A stretch of 57,042 nucleotides of DNA from contig DASWQV010000038.1 of NCBI GenBank assembly GCA_036403515.1, forward strand, positions 1 through 57,042. The letters run 5' to 3'. Origin of the DNA: VRUE01 sp036403515 (lineage in GTDB: Bacteria > Actinomycetota > Thermoleophilia > Solirubrobacterales > 70-9). The position numbers and the translations under genes are program-made. Position 1 is the first letter of the stretch; each line of letters starts with the position of its first letter. Below, in pieces: positions 24,183 through 32,300 of the stretch. Below the pieces are notes generated by a model. The model ran no database searches. It was given only the letters and a program-made list of their open reading frames with translations, and was not told where the DNA came from.

Positions 24183-24394
24183 CGCTTCGCCGGCGAGACG
24201 AAGTGATGCGTAGCCTCGCCGCCGAGGAGGATCGGCGCCTCAAGCACGACGATGTCCTTGGCGGTGGCCGCGTCGACCGCGACTCCGAAGGCGCCCGCCA
24301 AGGCGACGACCCCGGCGACGATCAAGGTGTTCGAGCGGGCCGGGTAGCGACGGTAGAGCCTGCGGACTCCAAAAACCAACCTCTTCGCGTTCAT
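24179..24394 (-). CDS. small membrane protein, possible holin
   Basis: A 71-residue protein with a basic N-terminus (MNAKRLVFGVRRLYRRYPAR) and one membrane helix (TLIVAGVVALAGAFGVAVDAA). ATG 24394 overlaps the transglycosylase stop. A membrane protein at the end of a lysis operon suggests a holin or anti-holin, by position only. Confidence 0.5.
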   Translation of the reverse strand: MNAKRLVFGVRRLYRRYPARSNTLIVAGVVALAGAFGVAVDAATAKDIVVLEAPILLGGEATHHFVSPAKR

Positions 24395-24918
24395 CAGCTG
24401 TCTTTCCCGGCCAGGATCGGCCGCCATCGGTGAGCCCGGTCCAGCACTTCGCCGGCATAGCTCATGTTGGGATTGCCCTCGCCGCCGTTGTAGGCGCCGC
24501 AGCCGACCGACTCGCCGAGCCGGTGGACGAGGTCGGCGAGGATCGAGGTGGCAAGGAAAACCTCGACGCGAGGCTTCCACAGCCCCACGTGGTCGCGAAT
24601 GTAGGTCCAGAAAGTGATCTGCCCGAGGCCGACGCCGTTAGCACCACCACCGTGTCGCCGGATCAGTTCCTCGCGGAAGCGCGCATAGTTCTCGCGCGTC
24701 ACTCTGTGGCCGCGGAGCAGGCCGCCGGCGTCGTGACCGTAGATCAGTTTGAAATCAGACTCCTGTTCGAACATGCCGAAGGCCAAGGCGTAGGGCAAGT
24801 GGTATTTGCGGCAGGCGAGGGCGATGTCAAGAGCGATAGCCTTCGGAACGCCGTGGGGGGCCGCGCGCTTTGCGACCCGCTTGGCTGCACGTCGGGTATA
24901 GAGCTCGTGCCGCTTCAT
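24394..24918 (-). CDS. lytic transglycosylase-like endolysin
   Basis: A 174-residue protein with an SLT-like core: LPYALAFGMFEQESDFKLIYGHDAGG (catalytic Glu, probably E53 of QES) and GVGLGQITFW at about 95-104. C-terminal SVGCGAYNGGEGNPNMSYAGEVL matches the YN.G motif of the fold. It should cut peptidoglycan glycan strands. No signal peptide is seen, so it needs a holin. ATG 24918 overlaps the peptidase stop (ATGA). Confidence 0.75.
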   Translation of the reverse strand: MKRHELYTRRAAKRVAKRAAPHGVPKAIALDIALACRKYHLPYALAFGMFEQESDFKLIYGHDAGGLLRGHRVTRENYARFREELIRRHGGGANGVGLGQITFWTYIRDHVGLWKPRVEVFLATSILADLVHRLGESVGCGAYNGGEGNPNMSYAGEVLDRAHRWRPILAGKDS

Positions 24919-25466
24919 CGCCGGTACCCGTCTTTGGGAGCGATGTGGTCGTGATCGCCGTGGTCGGGAAAGCGTGCGTTGACGATCGACCCCTCCTTGA
25001 CGTAGAAGCCGTCCGGGCCAAAGAGCTCGTGGAAGTCGTTGGCCTTCCCCGGCGTCTGCTCGAGGGCGAAGCGCTGGAACTCTTCCATCTGCCCAACCGT
25101 GGCGAAAATCAGGTCGATCGCGTGGCCCAGCGGCGTCGGGTTGTGCCAGCTCCCCGGCGCGTGCGTCCCGTCCGTGGTCGCGGTGACGGTGCACACGTAG
25201 CCGCGCTGGGCGGCGAACTTGTACGCGAGGGCGACGAGGCGCTTGCACGCGTCGTCGATGTTGGCCGGATGGCCGTCGAGCATCCCAACGTGGAAGCTGC
25301 CGACGCGGCGGCGGTGGATGTTGGCCACCTTCTGCATGGTGCGCCGGGCGGCGATGCCAAGTCGCTTGGCGAGTGAGAAGTGCTTGTGCTCGATTGCCTT
25401 ACGGCGGCGGCGCAACAGCTTCTTGTTCTCGCGGAGGGTTGCGTTCTCGTCAGACCGTAGGCTCAT
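24915..25466 (-). CDS. M15-like endopeptidase endolysin
   Basis: A 183-residue protein. The C-terminal region reads TTDGTHAPGSWHNPTPLGHAIDLIF...FPDHGDHDHIAP, with H108, H115-x-x-D118 and the DH.DHDH cluster as probable zinc ligands, as in L-Ala-D-Glu / D-Ala-D-Ala peptidases of phage lysins. The N-terminus is very basic. It is paired with a separate glycan-cutting enzyme, so lysis uses two single-domain enzymes. It starts with the GATAGTCG element and no Shine-Dalgarno. Confidence 0.75.
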   Translation of the reverse strand: MSLRSDENATLRENKKLLRRRRKAIEHKHFSLAKRLGIAARRTMQKVANIHRRRVGSFHVGMLDGHPANIDDACKRLVALAYKFAAQRGYVCTVTATTDGTHAPGSWHNPTPLGHAIDLIFATVGQMEEFQRFALEQTPGKANDFHELFGPDGFYVKEGSIVNARFPDHGDHDHIAPKDGYRR

Positions 25467-25472
25467 CGCCGC

Positions 25473-25480
25473 CGACTATC
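25473..25480 (-). promoter_or_regulatory. GATAGTCG start element, lysin gene
   Basis: GATAGTCG, six bases before the ATG at 25466; flank CCGTCA on the 5' side. No Shine-Dalgarno is present in the 25 bases before the ATG. Confidence 0.7.
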
Positions 25481-25487
25481 TGACGGC

Positions 25488-26009
25488 TCAGCAGAGGTGC
25501 TGTAGGTGGCGCGCCAGCGTGCAGAGGTCTTCCACCAGGGGGGCGACTTCGTCGGCAGCGACTTCCGCGGTTTCCTTAACCCCTTCGACAACGGTTCCCG
25601 ACCCTGCTGTGGGTGCTTCTGGTTCAGGGCCCGGACCACCCGGGCTGGGCTGTGTCTCCGGGCCAGAGGATTCCCCCTGACCCGGGGCTAAACCGGAGGG
25701 ATTTTGATTTCCGCCAGGCACCACCCCCTTCTGAGTTGCTGATCGCATCAGCGCCAGGAATGCAGCACGACAGTCGTCATCGTGGGCGCAAGCACTGAGG
25801 CCGATCTCGATTCGCCGAGCGCAGGCGGCCAGATGGTGGGGGGTGTCGAGGGTCGATGCCCGACATGCGGCTGTCGCCCGCACTACCCTCGTCACCTGCG
25901 GTTCGATCCGGTGGATGTCGGTCTGGGTCTCGTGGCTGGTGATGGCAGCGTAGATCGAGACGATCACGACCAGGCCGAAGGCCACTCCTTGTCGTGCAGG
26001 CCTACTCAC
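25488..26009 (-). CDS. membrane-anchored lysis-module protein with Pro/Gly-rich linker
   Basis: A 173-residue protein. One N-terminal membrane helix (GVAFGLVVIVSIYAAITS) is followed by a Cys-rich part (six Cys from residue 49 on, e.g. CRAST, LAACARRIEIGLSACAHDDDC), a Pro/Gly/Ser-rich linker, and an acidic helix ending CTLARHLQHLC. Spanin-like or holin-like by position; no family is recognised. The start overlaps the gene at 26002. Confidence 0.5.
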   Translation of the reverse strand: MSRPARQGVAFGLVVIVSIYAAITSHETQTDIHRIEPQVTRVVRATAACRASTLDTPHHLAACARRIEIGLSACAHDDDCRAAFLALMRSATQKGVVPGGNQNPSGLAPGQGESSGPETQPSPGGPGPEPEAPTAGSGTVVEGVKETAEVAADEVAPLVEDLCTLARHLQHLC

Positions 26010-26208
26010 GGCGCCGCTTTCCCAGCACGTCGATCAGCCCATAGGGCAGGACGAACTCGCCAACCCCCATCAGCACAGCGGCAACGACCAGCGTCACGGG
26101 CCGCTCGCCTGCGCGCCCGCTCAGGCCCTGCACGATGAACACCACGAAGCCGCCGAGCTTGAAGACGGTGTCGAGGGTCAGTGAGACGATCTCGCGTACG
26201 CGCGACAA
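26002..26208 (-). CDS. small membrane protein, candidate holin
   Basis: A 68-residue protein with one or two membrane spans (KLGGFVVFIVQGL; PVTLVVAAVLMGVGEFVLPYGLI) and a charged tail (GKRRRE). TTG start at 26208 is preceded by the purine run GGAGAGGGAGCAGG, a good ribosome site. Size, hydrophobicity and place beside the endolysins suggest a holin. Confidence 0.55.
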   Translation of the reverse strand: MSRVREIVSLTLDTVFKLGGFVVFIVQGLSGRAGERPVTLVVAAVLMGVGEFVLPYGLIDVLGKRRRE

Positions 26209-26246
26209 ACACCTGCTCCCTCTCCATCGATCGTGTCCGTTGCCAT
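26178..26246 (-). CDS. 22-residue leader ORF behind a GATAGTCG element
   Basis: ATG 26246 opens MATDTIDGEGAGVCRAYARSSH and stops at TGA, overlapping the first codons of the holin-like gene in another frame. It is the only ATG next to the GATAGTCG site at 26251-26258. It may serve only as a coupled leader. Low certainty. Confidence 0.3.
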   Translation of the reverse strand: MATDTIDGEGAGVCRAYARSSH

Positions 26247-26250
26247 GCCA

Positions 26251-26258
26251 CGACTATC
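26251..26258 (-). promoter_or_regulatory. GATAGTCG start element, holin-like gene leader
   Basis: GATAGTCG, four bases before the ATG at 26246. The TAG of this element is also the stop codon of the upstream tail gene. Confidence 0.6.
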
Positions 26259-27855
26259 CGCCGCGCAACTGTCCGTTCTGGGCGAGTCGGGTCTCCAGCG
26301 TGCTGATCGCATCGTTGGTTTGGTCGACCTCGACGGTGGTGACCGGTACCGACTTGCTCGCTGCGTCTACCGCGATCCGCTTGATCGGAAAGGTTGTGCG
26401 GCGGTCGGGGGTGGAGTCGAGCGCGAAGAGGGAAGGGGAGGGCAGGACATCAGGGATACGGAACGCGGAGCCATCGGCGCGCATGTAGTGCGATGGCAGC
26501 ACCCCCCGGCTGACATGTCGGATCGGCTGCGAGATGACGACAGTGCCGCGAGCCGGCGCGAAGCCACCGCTGAGCGCGAGGATGGCGTCCCCGAGCGTTT
26601 CAGCGCCCGCGGTTGTGAGCTTTCCGCCGTCGACGCTTTCTTCTCGAGGAATCCCATTGAGCTCGGGCACATACGCGGTTCGGGTGACAACGCGCTGAAC
26701 GCCCGAGGCATCCGTGTAGTTGACATGGACGGTGTCGAAGAGCGTCGCTGTCTCAGAGTGAAGGTTGCAGCTGTCGCACTCGGAGCGAAAGGCGATCCAC
26801 GTCGGGTCGCTGTCGATCGAGCGGTAGTCGAAGTAGCCGTCCGTCGATGTGTCGAGCGGCGAGTCCGGTCCCCAGGTTCCATAAGTCCGATGGTTTTGCT
26901 CGTACCTGTTCAGCTCGGCAACGACGTCTTCGACCTTGGTCGGGTCGCGGAAGGCTGCCTGCTCGCAGACGAACGTCGTGTTGTCGATCCGGCGCAGCTG
27001 GACCCCCGCCGCGCGCCCCACTGCGTCGGCGACCATCTGCGAGATGAGGAAGCCTTCATTGGGTGCGACGCCTTGCTTGACGAGGCTGTGGTCACCGAAA
27101 TACTTGAGGTGTCGAAGCATCGCTCGGTACTGAGCGCCGTCGGCGCCGGCGCCAGTGAGTGCGTAGTACCACTGCCATGCGAGGACTCGCTTCCCGGTAG
27201 CGAGTTTGATCGTTCCTGACCCGGCGGAGACCCCGCCCGCGAGATCGCCATTGCTATGGAAGTTGGTCGGAGCATCGTCATCGGCATCTGCGAGCTCCAA
27301 GATGAAATTCGGGTCCGTGGTGCTGAGAGTCCAGTCGACATAGACCGACGCGATCCTGATCTCTGACCCAACGTCGAGCATGGCGAACGCAACCGGCCGC
27401 TGTGATTCCCAGTGTCCATCCAGCTCAAGGGCGATCGACGGGCGGCCTTCGGTGTCATCGGGCGCGACTGAGAAACCTGCCCCCGAATAGGAGGCCCCCC
27501 AACCGATGCGCCACTGCGCACTCGCTTCGGTCCATTCGCCAAGATCTCCGCTTACGTAGATCTCCTGCATGAAGGTGTCCTTGAGCCGCGCACCTAGGCC
27601 ATAGGCCGTGACACCGATCTGCTCTGTGCTCTCGCCGCTGCGATCGGTCTCCTCGACGCGACCCTGCCAAAGCACGTCGATGCCATCCATGACGCGAAGC
27701 AGGTTGCCCCGCTCGATCTCTGGGCTGCTCGCGAACCAGCTGCGCTTCAGCGTGAAGGTGCAGGTCTCGTCGCCACCGGGATTGACCGAGGACCAGTTGA
27801 GGCCCTCGATGTCATCAGTGATGTCGTAGCTGCCGGAGACAACGCGGATCGCCAT
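26254..27855 (-). CDS. minor tail / tail-associated protein
   Basis: A 533-residue beta-rich protein. The start MAIRVVSGSYDITDDIEGLNWSSVNPGGDETCTFTLKRSW resembles tail-tip proteins of siphoviruses with a gp27-like fold. The C-terminal part (TTVEVDQTNDAISTLETRLAQNG) may be a short coiled coil. It follows the distal tail gene and is probably part of the tail tip complex. It begins with a GATAGTCG element. Confidence 0.6.
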   Translation of the reverse strand: MAIRVVSGSYDITDDIEGLNWSSVNPGGDETCTFTLKRSWFASSPEIERGNLLRVMDGIDVLWQGRVEETDRSGESTEQIGVTAYGLGARLKDTFMQEIYVSGDLGEWTEASAQWRIGWGASYSGAGFSVAPDDTEGRPSIALELDGHWESQRPVAFAMLDVGSEIRIASVYVDWTLSTTDPNFILELADADDDAPTNFHSNGDLAGGVSAGSGTIKLATGKRVLAWQWYYALTGAGADGAQYRAMLRHLKYFGDHSLVKQGVAPNEGFLISQMVADAVGRAAGVQLRRIDNTTFVCEQAAFRDPTKVEDVVAELNRYEQNHRTYGTWGPDSPLDTSTDGYFDYRSIDSDPTWIAFRSECDSCNLHSETATLFDTVHVNYTDASGVQRVVTRTAYVPELNGIPREESVDGGKLTTAGAETLGDAILALSGGFAPARGTVVISQPIRHVSRGVLPSHYMRADGSAFRIPDVLPSPSLFALDSTPDRRTTFPIKRIAVDAASKSVPVTTVEVDQTNDAISTLETRLAQNGQLRGG

Positions 27856-27860
27856 GCCGA

Positions 27861-27868
27861 CGACTATC
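27861..27868 (-). promoter_or_regulatory. GATAGTCG start element, tail gene
   Basis: GATAGTCG, five bases before the ATG at 27855; no Shine-Dalgarno. Confidence 0.7.
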
Positions 27869-27875
27869 CGGCTGG

Positions 27876-29309
27876 TCAGCGTAGGTAACTGAAGCGCTCA
27901 CGAATGGCGATGTCGACGCTGATTGGTCGGTTACCAACGAAGTCATCGTCTTCATCTCCTGCGCGATCGCCGCCGAAGATGAACACTGCCGCCCCACCGC
28001 TGGCTGCTGGTGAGCCCACTGGGGGCAAGCTCGGCAGATTCCCGCGAAAGACGGCGGTGAGATCGCGCAAGGGTGCGCCGCTGGCCACAAAGCTCCCAAC
28101 TCCCGAATACCTTGTGACTGTTTTTCTGATGCTGTCCATCTCCCAGCGCCAGTTGTCTGACCTTCTCAGGGTCGAATGGTCCTCGACCACAAGACCAGCC
28201 ACCTGGTCAATGGGCACAGTCCAGAGGCTCTCGATCTGTATTGGATAGGTCGCTATCGCGGTTGCGCCACTCGCTCCCACGTAGAAGATTGATACTCCGA
28301 TGCCCCCGGGGTCATTGAGGACTGACTCTGCTTTCGTCGCGCCAAAGCTGGCCACCGAGATCTCGCCGAAGTCCAGTATTTGCCAGCGTTGAGTGACTAC
28401 AGATGCGAGAGCGACCATGCCGGTTCCTCCAGCGCCTGAGTCACCGCACGCCCAGTACAAGCCACTGAGGTTGGGAGGCAGTTTGCGGATGAAGTGCCGA
28501 ACGCCGCCAAACAATCGGTACCGACCGGAATCCTGGGGGCGCAGTGGCAGGTAGGTAAGGGGTTCTCCATCCCCGATCGCCGCGGGATCGGGTCCGGTAG
28601 CGGCAACTTTCCAAGCCTTGTATTGAGAAGCAGTTCGCCCGGATGCCCCGACAATCGTGGCCGCGACCATCCCTCGCGGAGAGGCCATCTGTGCAGGCCG
28701 GTAGACGGGTTCCCAGCCACTAGGCACCGGGTACTTAACGCCATACCCGATCAACGGACTCAGGAACCCCGATTCGGTGGCATACGACGCGAGGCGGATC
28801 CCGATCACAGCTTGTGCGGAATGGTCACCTCCAATGCCGGTGGCGGAGGTGACAAAGGCTCCGGTTCCGGTTGCGGCCGCTATCGCTCGCGTGGTTCCAG
28901 CATGTCCATACGGGCGCGTCCAGAGGTGCAGCATGCACCTGGCGCGTGCGGCCTGGTCGAGCCAGTACTCGTAGGTGACCTCAAGGCGACCTCGCTCCAA
29001 GTCGAAAAAGGTGGACTGAGAGGCACCACCGGAGCGGTACTCGACTTGCTCACCCTTCTTCAACTCGCCGTTGATATCACGCGCCAATTGGTACAGCGCA
29101 TCGGTGTTTGCCGCCTTGAGAATGAGGGGGTAGCTCTGCAGCCGATTGCCTACGGCATCGCCGACGAAGGACTGTCCCTCTGAGAATGCCGGCGCGCCGC
29201 TGAACTGGGGTTCGCTGTACTCCGAGTTGGCAGGATCGAGACCATCCTCATGGGCGACTCGAATAAAGGCGGAGAAATCGCGTTCGCCGACTTTCAGAAG
29301 TAGTGCCAT
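27876..29309 (-). CDS. distal tail protein
   Basis: A 477-residue protein directly downstream of the tape measure gene, the usual place of the distal tail (Dit-like) protein. MALLLKVGERDFSAFIRVAHEDGLDPANSEYSEPQFSGAPAFSEGQ and LQSYPLILKAANTDALYQLARDINGELKKGEQVEYRSGG are typical of actinophage minor tail proteins. Function follows mainly from position. It begins with a GATAGTCG element. Confidence 0.65.
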   Translation of the reverse strand: MALLLKVGERDFSAFIRVAHEDGLDPANSEYSEPQFSGAPAFSEGQSFVGDAVGNRLQSYPLILKAANTDALYQLARDINGELKKGEQVEYRSGGASQSTFFDLERGRLEVTYEYWLDQAARARCMLHLWTRPYGHAGTTRAIAAATGTGAFVTSATGIGGDHSAQAVIGIRLASYATESGFLSPLIGYGVKYPVPSGWEPVYRPAQMASPRGMVAATIVGASGRTASQYKAWKVAATGPDPAAIGDGEPLTYLPLRPQDSGRYRLFGGVRHFIRKLPPNLSGLYWACGDSGAGGTGMVALASVVTQRWQILDFGEISVASFGATKAESVLNDPGGIGVSIFYVGASGATAIATYPIQIESLWTVPIDQVAGLVVEDHSTLRRSDNWRWEMDSIRKTVTRYSGVGSFVASGAPLRDLTAVFRGNLPSLPPVGSPAASGGAAVFIFGGDRAGDEDDDFVGNRPISVDIAIRERFSYLR

Positions 29310-29315
29310 CGCCCG

Positions 29316-29323
29316 CGACTATC
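29316..29323 (-). promoter_or_regulatory. GATAGTCG start element, distal tail gene
   Basis: GATAGTCG, six bases before the ATG at 29309; 5' flank CCGGCA; no Shine-Dalgarno. Confidence 0.7.
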
Positions 29324-32300
29324 TGCCGGGAGCAGAGGCGCGTCGGCGGCCCTCCGCCCCGAGGTACGTGTCGACCTTGGCCATCTTGCCGTCCACCCGC
29401 GCATCGACAAGTTCCACCAGGGCGCCGGCCTTGTCGCGAAGGACGAGAGTCACCTGCGGCGAAGAAGCGCTGGCGCCTGTAGGGGCAGCGAGTTGCGAGC
29501 TGGCCGGACCCTTCGGATCAGGCGTAACCCTCTCGTCGCGGTGCAGCATCGCGAGGCCGCTCTTGCCAATCCGCATTCCGCCGGTGCCCTGCATGTAGGC
29601 ACCGAGGTACGGAACGTGCAGCCCCAACTCGCGGAAGAAGTCGCCGAAGACGCGCGTCTCGCCCTGCGAGAGCGCAAGGTTCTGCTTGTCCTGTAGCGCG
29701 ATTGCTTCCTTCGCGGCCGTCCAGCCACTGGTGTCGGGGGCGCTTTCCGTCTTGAGGCCTAGCTGACGGATTGTGTTCTGAGTGTCAAAGATCAACCCGC
29801 CGAACGTCCCGGCCTCCGGTATAGAAGGCAGTGGGCTGATCGGGTTGTGCGGGCCGCCAGTCCCCTGCACATTGGTGAGAGATTCCTCGAACGACCCCGT
29901 GTGCTTGTCGGCCCACCAGAACCCTCGGGCTTCGCCGATCGCCTTTTTCAGCTCCGGGATGCGGTACTTCTGTTTTTTCCAGGCTTCGGGTTTCGCGCCC
30001 CGCAGCGCTTCAATTTTCTCGATCTGCCTTTCCATAGCGGTGATCGTCGACGTCACCGTTTCCTCGGCACCGAGGATCGAGTTGCGCCAGCCGGCCTCGG
30101 CTTCGAGGACGGCACCGTAGGCGCTGCTCTCGCGGCCGATGTAGTCGCCGGTGAGGTTTTCGGGCTCGAGCGCCACCACTTGGCTGGCGAACTGGTCGGC
30201 CTCGTCGTAGGCCTTGCTCTTCCGGTTGAGCAGGTCAGTGAGGTCGGAGAATTCGGCCCGTTTAGCGATCTTGCCGATAACGCGTTCTCGCTGCTTCTTC
30301 TGGACCAAGCGCGCCTGCTGCTTGATCAGGGCCTGGATGCGCTGTTCGATGGCCTTCACGTTGGCTTCGAGGGCTCGCTTGGTTTCTGGGTCTTTTGCGT
30401 GCTTGACCGCAGCCTTGTATTCGGAGAGTTTGCGCGGCGGCCGGAGTTCGTGCAGCTCCTTGCGGCAACCCTCGATCGTGTCGGGCAGGGACCCGAAGCT
30501 CAGCGCGCCGGTGAGCGCCTTGTATTTCCCCTTCTCGTCCTCGGCATAGGTGCCGCCGCCGGCCGAAGTCGACCCTTTCGGGTGCTTCACGTATTTGCCG
30601 GAGACTGCCGCCGGTACTTTTTTGGCGGCCGAGCTCGACGACGAACCCGCTCCGTCCCAGCCATCGGCCCAGTGCTGGCCCTCGGACTTCCACTGCTCAT
30701 ACAGCGTTGGGTGTGCCGAGCCCTCGACCATCTGCGCGATCACGCCAGGGTCCGTCTCCGTCTTGCTGAGGCCGATTCCGCTGCCTTCGTAGTACCCGTC
30801 TTTGAACCAGTGGACGGCTTGGTCGTAGGTACTCGAACTCGGCGTCACGCCTTTGAACGGACCGGTCAGCTGGAAAGTATTGCTGCCGGACACATCGTTC
30901 TCTTGGGTGGCCGCCATCATGGCTGCCACTCGGGCAAGGTGGTTGGCGGTGGTGTCGTCGGCGGCTTTCATGATTTCGGCGGCGACATGCATCTGCGCCG
31001 AAGAAGCTGTGGCTCCCTTGACGGTGTAGGTGCCCTTGGCGAATCCGCCTTCGGCGAGCATCTGGATGAAGCCGCCGAGCTGATGTCCCGTGCCGGAGGC
31101 ATGGCCGTCGTCGCGGAAGCCGATCGGCGCCAAGAGCGGGTACTTGAAATCCTTCGTGGCGTTGACCACGGCCATCTTGGCTGGCAGCGATGCCGGGTCG
31201 ACCATGCCGCCGAAGTCGACCGCCCCTCGCGGGTACTGGTCGAACTCGTGTTCCGAGGTGTAGTCGCGGCCTTCGGAGACGTTCTGAGCATGGCTGCGGT
31301 AGCCCGAGGTCGGCTGCGGGTCGACCCCCTTTCCAGCAGCGTGCTGGAGCGCCTGGATCACCCAGTTCGCCATCGACACTCCCTTGTAGGTGCCGATGCC
31401 CTTCGGGCCATACGCTGTCCCTCCGACGCCGCCCTTCGGCCGGTGCTTGTCGACATACGCCATTGCTGCGGCGAGGACCTGGTCGAGTCCGGCTTGTCCG
31501 AGGGTGCGCAACGGCTCTGGCCCGGCCACCTGCTCCTTCTTGACCCCGGCGCTACCGCCCTTCTTCAGACGGACAGTGCCCCCTTCCTGGAAGCGGGGCA
31601 CTGCCTCATTCATGGCTTCGAGGCGGCCGCGGCCGATCTTTTTGACTTCTTCTGGAGTGAATTCGCGCTCGCCTGGCTCAAGCATCACCGGCACGAGACC
31701 ACCGTCGCGGAAGCCGTGAGCCGCTGTGGCTTCTCGGTTCAGGATGAAGGTGTCGGGGCGCACAAAGCGGTGGACCTTGTCTCCATCGCCGATACCTGGG
31801 ACGATCCCGCCCTCCTGGCGGCCGATGCCGAGGATGGCTGCTCCCTCAGCGGCGGCGACCTTGCCAACGGTGGCGAGGCTGAAGGCAAACTTTTTACTCA
31901 CGCCAAAGCCTTCAAGTGCAGAATTTACGTTCTTGGCCATGGCGCCAATGCCAGCCCCGACGACGTCGTTCAAGGACGACGCACCGAGGCCGACTCCCTT
32001 GACGAGGGCCACCCACTCAGCCAAGGATTCTGTCTTCGTCTGCCCGAAGCTTGTGACCAGCGATGAGCGCAGCCGAGAGACGGCACCCTTGGCGAGCTTG
32101 CCCTCAGATTCCATCTTCTGAGCCATCGCGAGCATCGTCGTCTGCGCTATTTCCCGGGCCGCTGGGGGCATCTTGCGCAGGTCGACCAGCATGCCCTTGA
32201 TCTGGTTGCTGTTGACGTCGCCGGCCTTCTTCCAGCTCTTCGCGAAGCCTTCGGCTATGTGGAAGGGGTCGTCTCCCTGGACTAGATGCGTCTCGTGCAG

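Noticed and set aside
29847..32066. 739-codon plus-strand frame antisense to the tape measure gene
   Set aside because: It mirrors the minus-strand tape measure codon pattern, has no recognisable domain, and lies inside a well supported gene.
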